From Coix lacryma-jobi var. lacryma-jobi (Eukaryota > Streptophyta > Magnoliopsida > Poales > Poaceae), in contig CM019831.1 of assembly GCA_009763385.1 (NCBI GenBank), positions 18,998,080 to 19,062,079 on the forward strand: 64,000 nucleotides of DNA, written 5' to 3'. The position numbers and the translations under genes were made by a program. Shown piece after piece: positions 24,583 to 33,127 of the stretch. The notes below the pieces were generated by a model. That model made no database searches. It was not told the origin of the DNA and saw nothing but the letters and a program-made list of their open reading frames with translations. Position 1 is the first letter of the stretch, and each line of letters starts with the position of its first letter.

Positions 24583-24597
24583 CCTATAAATAGAAGG
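24583..24597 (+). promoter_or_regulatory. TATA box for the Tat antisense gene
   Basis: cctataaatagaagg lies on the plus strand, opposite to gag-pol, about 140 bases before the ATG at 24735. A transcript start about 30 bases downstream would give a 5' leader near 120 bases. The maize Grande element is known to express an accessory antisense gene from its own promoter, which fits this position. No experimental support here. Confidence 0.6.
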
Positions 24598-24734
24598 GGT
24601 TGGTGGGGGCTTGAAAATGTGCCCTCCTTTGCTATAGCCATCCTGCTGCTGCGCAATTCTCTTTGCGAGGGTTGCTTTTGTCTAGTTTTCGAAAGTCTTG
24701 TTTGCTGAGTTCTGCGAGGGCTCTAGTTTGAGAG

Positions 24735-25088
24735 ATGGCTAGGTTGAAGCAAACCGCTCGTGTTGCTTCCCCTTCTGCTGCGGATGAAGGAGTGACCTTC
24801 GAGTTTGGTCTCAGCCGAGTTTGTGCCTCGGAGTTGTCATCTTATGTCAAGCGGGGCTGGATCGAGGATGGGAAAGCGAGGACCAGCGCTGGGGAGACTG
24901 TGTCGAAGCCTGATGCTGATGAAGTTGGTTTTTTTGAGGAGTTCTTCGCGGCTGGTCTGCGATTTCCAGCTGATTCGTTTGTGACTTCGGTTCTTCGAAG
25001 GTTTAATCTAAAGTTTCATCAACTCACCCCATCATGCTTCACGAAGCTTTCGGTTTACGTTTGAGCTTGCCGCTCACAAGGCGTTGTC
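24735..25088 (+). pseudogene. Tat antisense accessory gene, first part (histone H3-like N-terminus)
   Basis: Plus-strand frame from ATG 24735. The N-terminus MARLKQTAR equals residues 1-8 of the histone H3 tail apart from Leu for Thr3, with K4 and R8 kept; H3 K9 is replaced by Val. A segment resembling the 'putative gypsy type transposon' domain (Pfam Transposase_28) follows: FFEEFFAAGLRFPADSF, then LKFHQLTPSCFTKLSVYV. Where family members have Trp there is TGA at 25062-25064; the frame stays open after it until the Tekay insertion at 25089. The rest of the gene resumes at about 33128. The product is probably nuclear, by analogy with Grande. Biochemical role unknown. Confidence 0.65.
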
Positions 25089-26308
25089 TGTGACACCCTA
25101 GTGTCAAGCACTGCATTAGGAACTGCATTAGCTACTAAGAGCATAAGTAATGCATTGCATCATTTCATGTGCATATGAGTGCTTGTTGCCTTTTGTTTAT
25201 TTATCTGGATTTTGGATTTCTATTTGACTTGATGATTAAAGTGGATTTCTGTTTTGGCAAATAGCTTTATAAAATAGAGAATGTTGAGTAGAGCGCTTTT
25301 CTTGTTAATATTTTGACCTAGTTCAAAATAGTTTGTTAAATACAAATGAATTAAGCAAAATGTTTTATGTTTCAAAATTGGCTTTAATTATGAGGAGATT
25401 GTAAAAAATGGTTTTCAGAAAAAGCGCCCTATATGAAAGTTGTAGAGAAAATTATTTTGAGCAACTTTTATATTTGGGTCAAAGCCTGGTTTGGAGCTTT
25501 TGAAACTGTTTTTGAGTGGTCAAACTTTAGAAAATCTTTGGAAAAAGAAAAAGGAAACGAATTTTCTCCCGCGCTTCCCATCCGGCCCACTTGGCCTTTC
25601 GGCCCAGCCAGCGCCGCGCCAGCCCGCACTCGCGCTGCACCCGCCGCGCCGGCCCATGCGCGCGCCGCTCGTCCCCGCCCGCGCGCCGCGTCGCGTCAGG
25701 CCGACATGGTCGCGCCGTACGCCGGCCCCGATCGCCGCGTGGCCGCCGAATCCTGCACAAAATCCGCTCCCGCCTCTCGCTGCGCGATCCTCTCTCGCCC
25801 TCGCACGCAAGCGATCTTGCTTGCCCTCTCCGCGCGCGCCTCGTCTGCCGCACTGCTCGCCCGCTCGCCGCGTGCACGCTGCCGCCTGCCGCCTCGCTCG
25901 CCGCACCGCCGGGGCCCCGCCACGACCGGCCGAGCCCGAGGGCAAAACGCCACGCACCGCACGCCTCTCCCTCACTCACACATTTGCACTCGCCACCACC
26001 AGCTCCCTCTCCCTTCCTCGCTCTTGCACGCGAACGCCACACCGAACACTCTCGTCACCACAAAGACACCCCACCGTTCCAACCACCCCCGCTCGCCGTT
26101 GCTCGATTCATCTCGCGCACCATTCCGTCTACACCCCAAACACCCGGTGCTCGCGCTAGCACCACCGCCCGAGCCTCGCTGACGCCGGAGTCCGAGGAGC
26201 CCCGCCGCGGACGCCATCAGCGCGGTCCGGAGCTCGCGGCTGTTCTTCCCCGACCGAAGCTCCTCCGCTCCTCTCCTTCGTCCTCGAGCTTCACCGAGCC
26301 AAGGCAAG

Positions 26309-29282
26309 GTGAGAACACCTATCCATCTCAACGCTACCGCTCCCTATCTCACTCCATCTCTCCGGCCGAACGCCATGGGCGCCGCCGAGGCCATACACGA
26401 GGCCAAGCTCCCCTGGAGCCATTCGAGCCAATCCAACCCACTCACTTAGCTCCCTAGTGTTCACAAAGCACTGCACACGCGCCAATTTGGCCAGGCGACC
26501 GCCGGACACGGCCTAGCCGAGCCCCGCCACCGTCTGCCATGGCCGCTCGCGTGGCCAAGCTTCCTCGGAGCTTCCCGAGCCAAGCCGAGCCCTCCGATAG
26601 CCTCCCTAAGGTTCGAGTAGGCCTATGCCTTTCCCAATTTCACCGGCGACCGCCGGAAACGGCGTAGCCGTGTGTCGCCGCCGCCGCCGTCCGCCACCGC
26701 TCGCTGCCGGCATGCTTCGGTCACCCTCTGGCCAAGCCGACCCCACCGCTGGATGCGCCTCGTCGAGACAAGTCTATAGAGCCTAGCCTCACCGCCGGCG
26801 ACCTCGCCGTCGACGAGCTTTCGCCGGTCAACACCTTCCCCTGCTTCGCCCTCTCTGACGGGTGGGTCCCGTTGACCAGCGGACCCCGCGCGTCAGCCTC
26901 TCTTGGTCCATGGACCACGCTCACGCAAGGCCGAGCCGGGAGGATTCAAAAGTTTTTCTTTTTAGGTTTTATTTTCCAGAAATACTTGTTATTTTTGTGT
27001 AGCTCGTTTTTAAAGTCCAAATGAAGTACTTTCAGTTTTGCTAGCCTGTTTATGAGTAGATCTATCATGGAAAAATATGAAAGTATTTTTGGTAGAAGTT
27101 TATTTTACTGTTTTTATTTAATTTAGTTTATATGCTTTTGTTGCGATAAATGAAAGTAAGTGCTTTCTTGTTGAGGTAATTCCTGGAAAATTTTGTGTAA
27201 GTTTATTATCTTGTTTTACACCTGTGAAAAATATATGAGGCACGGCTTATGTGGAAAAAGTTTCTGTTATGATTTAAAGTCCTTTTTGACTGATTTCTTA
27301 GAATAAATATTAAGGTGTTTTATATGTCGAAATAAAATGTGGGAAAAATGGTGTAGTTTCTGTATATCATGTTCAGGCTAAGAAAAATGTTAAGCATGAG
27401 CTGTTGTATAGAAGAATCTGAAGTTGCTTTACAAATGTACTTTTCTGTGTTTTCCTTTGGAAATTCACGTGAGAAATAATATAATGTTTCTGTTCTTGGA
27501 ACTTTCTTGATAAGTATGGAATATGGAGTAGAATGTGGGAAAAATATGAAATTGAGTTTAGCACCCTTTTCCAGTAGGGGTGTAGTTCAATGGGTTTAAT
27601 TTGGAATAGATTTGTTTATTTTGTGTAGGCTTATATTTTTATGCTTTGACAGCAAGTTTTCTACAGTAGAATGTGTATGAGTAGATGAAGTTAGGAAAAT
27701 TATGAAATCTGCTGTTTGACACTTTATGTGTGAAAAGTTAGTTCAAAGTGCCTTTTGAGCAGTTTATTGTTATTTTTATATCTGCAGTTCTCTATTTTAT
27801 TTCTGGCTGAAAATTGTCTAGTGAAGTCCAGCTGATGCCATTTGCCTTCTGGAATTTTTGTGGATTTTTCTGAGTCTAGAAAAATGCAGTTCAAACTCAA
27901 ATTTCTTTTGAATTATTAAATAAGAAATAGGTGGATTAATGAAATTGTTTTATGAGATAATTAAGTGTTTACCTCAATTTCAAAAATGGTTCAACAAGTT
28001 GGTTTTGTTGGTTTGCAAGAAATATTTACACTCATACCACCCCATCTCACACTACGCATTATTTATTTATTATTTTCAACCGCATTGCAATAGGATCGAC
28101 AGTTCAGGAGCAAGACCTAGAGCAGGAGACAAGCGCCGAGCAGGAGATCCCGGAACTGCATCAAGCCGAGGAATTTGACCCCGCGGCCGACACTAACCTG
28201 CCTGAGTGCCCCTCCCACGAGGCCTCAGTCTTCTCTCAAGGCAAGCCCGGAGCATATTAAGCCTCCTATCTTTTGCAATTAAAATTACTTGAGTCCTTTT
28301 ATATTGTGATGCATTAGGTTTACGAGTTGGAATGAATCCTACTTGCTGCATTATCATTCCTTGGTTATTGATTAATATCTACCATGTTATCCTGTTATTT
28401 ATTTACAATGTAGAATTGCTTAGCTTGCTTAATAAAAGTAGTGGTTAAGAATGTTTCCGTAATACCCTGATGAGTAGTTACCGGATCACGGTTGGCTATA
28501 TTTGCTATCGTGGAAAAGAACCTGAGTAGTAATGAAATGCGGTCAACTGGAAGGCAAGGCACCAAGTTGGAACTTGGGGCAGTCCGTCCGTTGGATCGTG
28601 TAGGTTTGTATCGATGTTGGCCCTCGTTCATTTTTGAACGCGCCATTTTACTTAGGGATATGTCGGTGCCATAATCATTGACCCAAAGCCGGTTAGAGGC
28701 TGTTCGGGCCGGTTTCGACCCGTGTCGCGCCCTCTAGTATGGAAATTGCGATCTGCCGCGTGAGGCCATCGCCAGGATCCAATTGGGCGGTCCGTGCTTG
28801 AACCGCGACGATTACCACCACGAACAAGCATCGAGCGGTTGCCCAATGCATGGACCCGACGGGGAAAGTGTGTGTTGGTATTAAAGGTCTTTCACCAACT
28901 GGTTTGTAATTTGATTCGAGTCGCCGTCTCCCCCGGTTAGTGGGAAACTATGGCGAGCTTCACCACGATACAACTCCATGTGATGTTTTAAAGGTTCAAC
29001 TAAAAATATGGATAAGTCAACTGGATATGGTTATATTATTGTTTGTTAGACTCAAGTGTGTGCAATAGTTCAGGTGCAAACCTTGAGTAAAGAAATAGGT
29101 CTAAACATGATAGCTCAGCAATATCATTAAATCCTCACTTATCTTAATTAAGCATTTCGTAACTAAAGATCCCAGATCCACCCAAAAAGGCCTTGCATAC
29201 CCTTGGTGTCTTTATTTTCAGTTGGACGGGTAAGTCTAGCTGAGTACATTCCCGTACTCAGGGTTTATCCCGTTTGTTGCAG
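26309..29282 (+). other. putative intron inside the Tekay LTR
   Basis: A good donor (ggcaag then gtgagaacacc) and a good acceptor (pyrimidine-rich tttatcccgtttgttgcag) bracket 2974 AT-rich bases. The same sites occur in the solo LTR (40957 to 43892), and the acceptor-like ctgttgcag is also visible on the minus strand of the distant solo LTR near 14370. Conservation of both ends suggests a spliced leader. Splicing is inferred, not shown. Confidence 0.5.
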
Positions 29283-29435
29283 ATGGCCAGGTCTACTTTG
29301 GCTATTGTAAGCACTGCCTCTACCCAGTGGAAGGTGATGAGGAGTAGGCCCAGGGCAGGGTCGTCCAGAAGCTTCCCTTTTTCTTTTGTTGGTCTGAGAC
29401 TTCTAGTGGCACATTATCTAAAAAGGGAAGAGTGA
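29283..29435 (+). CDS. 50-residue ORF in the Tekay LTR, just after the acceptor site
   Basis: ATG follows the acceptor AG without a gap. The predicted protein begins MARSTLAIVSTAST, is basic and Arg/Ser-rich in the middle, and ends LKREE. The solo LTR has the same frame at 43893-44045 with only a Gln-to-Arg and a Val-to-Ala change and the same stop, despite many differences elsewhere in the LTR. No homology recognised. It may be coding or only sit in a constrained RNA region. Confidence 0.35.
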   Translation: MARSTLAIVSTASTQWKVMRSRPRAGSSRSFPFSFVGLRLLVAHYLKREE

Positions 29436-29766
29436 GTTGGATTTATCAAACAATGTTTATTTGGACCACATGTGTGGTGGTCGTGTTTCAAACTTATCTC
29501 AGCTTCCGCACTTTTAAAATTTGGTATTGTAATAACTCTGTTTTGAAATTCGCACTCTGATACTTTAAATTCGGTTCCGTTTCTCTGTGTTGTATCTTTA
29601 CGAATGTAATTCTTGAACAATGCGATCCTGTATGTTGTACGGTGATAGAAATCCTTCGAGATTTCCGGACTACCGGGGTTATATGGGTTCAAGTATGAGT
29701 CGATGTCAGACAGATTTGACTAAGACGGTACTTGAGCTCTTATAATCAGGACGGTTCCGCCACAGC

Positions 29767-29778
29767 TGGTATCGGAGC
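29767..29778 (+). other. primer binding site (initiator Met tRNA)
   Basis: TGGTATCGGAGC, two bases after the LTR, matches the canonical plant site with one difference (G for A at position 8). Confidence 0.85.
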
Positions 29779-30496
29779 ATGGTTCAAGTGATTACCTCCG
29801 TAAAGAGCTATTTTTGAACTAAAATGGGTGTTTCAAAACTATTTTCAAAACTATTTTCAATTACTAAGTGTGCCCAGTCTCATCCTTAAGCCCTATACTA
29901 GGATTCAGGTGGTTTAACTGCTAACAGGGTTCAGGGTTTTGCTTCATGCTGGATCTTTATTTGCTGGTCCATTCTCGGGAAAAGAGAATGCGTCGATCGC
30001 GAAAACATGCATAAAATGATTTTGTGAGATATGAGAGCATGACCGTCCAACCGTCGGTCTAGGTGAGAGTTCTTATACGAAGTATGTGTGAGCTCCACGC
30101 AGACACATATGAGGGTATCAATGTTTTTGAGGGTGTTTTCTATGTTGGTGCATGGTGTTTAGTGTTGGCTTCTATGTATTTTGCGCATATTAGCCAATGC
30201 TCAATTATTTTATCATTGGGATTGCTTTGGGCTGAAATGAATCTTCTGCAGGTACGTTAACTGTGCGATCAAGTAGAATGTGTAGATAACGCATGAGAGA
30301 TCGTTCTTGCCACCGACTAGAACGTTAGGACTTACGAGTCATATTAGTGAGTGAGAACGTAAGTATGATCATGCATCATGTTTAAATTCTTGCATTTACA
30401 TTACCTCCCCTTAAATTAAAAGTTGTCTCTTTTCTATAAAATTTGCCAACTTAATAATCCGTCTCACGAGAGTTCGAAACCCTTTTGTTTCTACAG
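29779..30496 (+). other. Tekay leader between primer site and first ORF
   Basis: No protein homology. The last bases, ccttttgtttctacag, form a strong 3' splice site ending right before the ATG at 30497. Confidence 0.5.
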
Positions 30497-31513
30497 ATGG
30501 CCCGGACTAAGCTGACCGCTCGCAAGGCCACCGGAGGAAGAGGAGTTCCGCGTCACCGCTTGGCCACCAAGCTGACCCGGAAGACGTTCTTGTCCTACTT
30601 CGGATTGCCGACTATCCTTTGGAGGATTCTGCAGGTCGTGGGTTATGAGGAAGGACAGGAGCCCTGGTACTCATGGCAGAAGGAGATCTACAGGCAGGAT
30701 TCCTTGGTCATGGTGGAGATCAAAGTCAAAGCTTTGCCCGCCAAGCCTCACTGGACAGGATGGACAGAGATCACCAGAGGCACTTGCGCCAAGGATGGAG
30801 CCAACCGGGCAGCGTATCTTGTGCTAAAGGATATCATCGCCCGCTTCCCCGCCGACCTAGCTAGCGCTATGGCAGGATTGTTCCCTCGTGGATCACTTTT
30901 TCCATTGCGCTGGAAGCAGACCTTGGAGTCAGTCTTGACAGGGAGCCCAGAGGAGAGGTTCTACTGCGAGACGCCTGCGATGAGCGCCACCGGAGCTTTG
31001 TTGGGTGTATATAAGAGTTTGGAGCACACCCTTGAGAGCGTGTCCTTCACCCTCACCGCCACCTACCAGAGCAAGAGGAAGCTACAGGAAGAGTTCGATG
31101 CCGAGGTAGCTCACCTTCAGGAGAGGATTCAGCAGGTCACTCTTGAGCGTGACGACGCCCGCACTACAGCAGCAGCACAGGCCACTGCCAGGACCGTTGC
31201 AGAGCAGATGTACCTGACCACCGCTCTTCAAAGAGATGAGGCCCGCACCGCGCTCGACCAGCTCAGAGAGGGAGCCCACCTCTTGATACAGCAGATCCAT
31301 GGACAGCAGGCCTACATCGACCAGCTCCACGAGGCAGTCCACCAGATGCATCACGCCGCACAGGAGGCCGCCGCCCCAGCCGCAGCCGAGGCCCAGGATC
31401 CCCAGGACGGAGAGGTCCTTGGTCCCGACGCCCCACCGGAGGAGGATCACGCTGACGAGCCAATGATCGACGTCGACGCAGAGGACGCCGCATCCGCCGC
31501 TGGAGACGCCTAA
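30497..31513 (+). CDS. accessory ORF upstream of gag with histone H3 tail-like N-terminus
   Basis: 338 codons, intact. The ATG at 30497 is preferred to an in-frame one at 30485 because a splice acceptor ends at 30496 and the H3-like start begins here. Residues 1-29 follow the H3 tail: MARTKLTARKATGGR, then PRHRLATK, then TRKT. The positions of H3 R2, T3, K4, R8, K9, R17, K23, R26 and K27 are kept; S10 is Ala, K14 Arg, K18 His, and one Gly is inserted. There is no histone fold after it. Residues 30-180 are a Trp-rich globular region (FGLPTILWRILQVVGYEEG), 180-290 are strongly coiled-coil (LQEEFDAEVAHLQERI), and the end is Pro/Ala-rich and acidic. Function unknown; it could recruit H3-tail readers or writers. 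Confidence 0.7.
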   Translation: MARTKLTARKATGGRGVPRHRLATKLTRKTFLSYFGLPTILWRILQVVGYEEGQEPWYSWQKEIYRQDSLVMVEIKVKALPAKPHWTGWTEITRGTCAKDGANRAAYLVLKDIIARFPADLASAMAGLFPRGSLFPLRWKQTLESVLTGSPEERFYCETPAMSATGALLGVYKSLEHTLESVSFTLTATYQSKRKLQEEFDAEVAHLQERIQQVTLERDDARTTAAAQATARTVAEQMYLTTALQRDEARTALDQLREGAHLLIQQIHGQQAYIDQLHEAVHQMHHAAQEAAAPAAAEAQDPQDGEVLGPDAPPEEDHADEPMIDVDAEDAASAAGDA

Positions 31514-31837
31514 GCGTTAGTTTCGCTAGGAGTCGTTTTCTTTTGTATAGCTTGAGCACGCTCGCTAAGTGATGTAACACTGAAAGCATGTGTTGATTTT
31601 ATGTTTAAGATGTATGTGGCATGTATGTCTTTTGGACAAAGTCCAGACTTTGATCTGACATCTTTTATGGAAATCCGTCGTTTGCATGTCTAATTTCGAG
31701 CGATTATTCTGTGATGTTGTATGGAAATGAGTAATTATACTTGGTCGTGTGCTAAATTTTCGAATTATGTACAGCGCAGTATTTATTCATGATCAATGTA
31801 ACATCACCTAATGATTGCTTATTAATGGGATATGCAG
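31514..31837 (+). other. spacer between accessory ORF and gag
   Basis: AT-rich, no homology. It ends in atgggatatgcag directly before the gag ATG at 31838, another acceptor-like site. Confidence 0.5.
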
Positions 31838-33127
31838 ATGCCGGCACACACTCGCAGCCAGCGTGGACAGGGGGCAGGATAGGAGGAGAATCTGCCACCT
31901 CCCCCACCGCCGCCAATGACGTTGGAAGCGTTTTTCGGCCAGTTTCTGGGAAGCCAAAGGAACATAGAAGAAATGTAGAGGCACATGGAGGCTACCCTCC
32001 GCAATATCGCTAACAACACTGCGCAGCAGCATCATCAACGCCAAGGCCCAGAGCCCAACCAGTACAGCTCCTACCGCGACTTCTTGGACACCCGTCCCCC
32101 GGTGTTCAAGGAAGTCACCGAACCGCTTGAGGCTGATGAATGGCTCAACTCCATCACCCAGAAGTTTCGTCTTCTTCGGCTAACGGAAGAGCTCAAGGTA
32201 GAGTATGCCGCGCACATGTTGGAAGGACCCGCAGGTTTGTGGTGGGCCCAGTACCGTGCATCCTTGCCTGCAAATGCACGTGTCACTTGGGATCAGTTCT
32301 CGACTGCTATGCGCAGCCACTACATCCCTAGTGGTCTGATGGAGATGAAGATTGCAGAGTTCATGAGGTTGTCTCAGGGAACCAGATCTATGTCCGAGTA
32401 TCTGCACAGCTTCAACAACCTAGCTCGCTACGCCCCAGACTTTGTCAACACTGAGGCCAAAAAGATCGCAAGCTTCAAACGTGGCATGAGCGCCGCCATG
32501 CTTTCAAAGATGGGCAACAGTCACCGCACCACCTTCAGTGACTTTGTCAGTGACTGCCTAAATCAAGAGGCCAATGACAGCAGGCTGGCGACAGAAACCC
32601 GTCATCGTGCGAACGAAGGAGGTTCGTCTCAACAGAGGGCCCCTTTCGGAGCACGCACCCTGTATCGCGCGCTAGTGGCTGGAGCAAGGTTCCATCCCCC
32701 GCAGAGGAAGATCACTACCAACCGACCTCGTCCCAGTTTTCAGAAGCCCTACACTGCTCCTCTGATGCAGAACAAGAATAAGGCAGGAAGTGCAGGAGGT
32801 CCCAAGACTCCATATGTGATTGGGCCATGTTACAACTGTGGTCAGACGGGACACCTGTCATGTCAGTGCCCTCGTCCAAAGAAGCAGTACACCCAGCCTC
32901 CACCTTGCGTAGGTCATGTGCATCACACCACCGTGGAGGAAGTGCCGAAAGGAGAGCCTGTCACCGCTGGTACGTTTCTTGTTAATCAATGCCCCACAGT
33001 TGTGCTGTTTGATTCTGGAGCATCGCATTCTTTCATAAGTGAGAACTTTGTTTTGAGAAAATTATCTACGTTGGAGGTTAAGGCTATCCACAGCTCGGTG
33101 GGTAGCGGAGGTCGGGTCAACAGGATG
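31838..33127 (+). pseudogene. gag-pol: Tekay gag and start of protease
   Basis: The natural ATG is probably 31838 (MPAHTRSQRGQGAG). In-frame TAG codons at 31880-31882 and 31976-31978 break the N-terminus; the frame is open from the next ATG at 31985. A Retrotrans_gag domain (PPVFKEVTEPLEADEWLNS, GPAGLWWAQY) is followed by a CCHC knuckle CYNCGQTGHLSCQC near 32828 and the protease motif VLFDSGASHSFIS with the catalytic Asp at 33011. Homology ends about 35 residues later at the deletion junction. Confidence 0.85.

Larger units (their letters stand above)
25089..29764 (+). repeat. Tekay-like 5' LTR, 4.68 kb
   Basis: Begins TGTGACACCC and ends TTCCGCCACA; a second copy of this LTR stands alone at 39747-44383. 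The order is an AT-rich head, a GC-rich block (about 25560-26950) with a splice-donor-like aag/gtgaga at 26308/26309, a long AT-rich stretch, then a tail with an acceptor-like ttgcag at 29282. The GC-rich block gives long frames on both strands that do not stay conserved with the second copy, so I do not call them genes. Confidence 0.9.
25089..33127 (+). mobile_element. Tekay/Del-like Ty3 chromovirus, 3'-truncated
   Basis: Starts with a full 4.68-kb LTR, then a primer site, an extra ORF, gag and the first part of protease. Sequence homology stops in protease around 33100-33130 and passes directly into the Tat antisense gene. Reverse transcriptase, integrase, 3' LTR and the right-hand target copy (expected ttgtc) are missing. 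A deletion therefore removed both the Tekay 3' part and a piece of the Tat gene. The right boundary is uncertain by about 30 bases. Confidence 0.8.

Noticed and set aside
25433..26457. Long overlapping frames on both strands in the GC-rich block of the Tekay LTR (also 40164-41662 in the solo LTR)
   Set aside because: Frames exist in nearly every phase because of GC richness, are not conserved between the two LTR copies, and show no domain.
30497..31513. Host histone H3 gene or pseudogene
   Set aside because: Similarity stops after residue 29, there is no histone fold, and the ORF sits between the primer site and gag of a retrotransposon.
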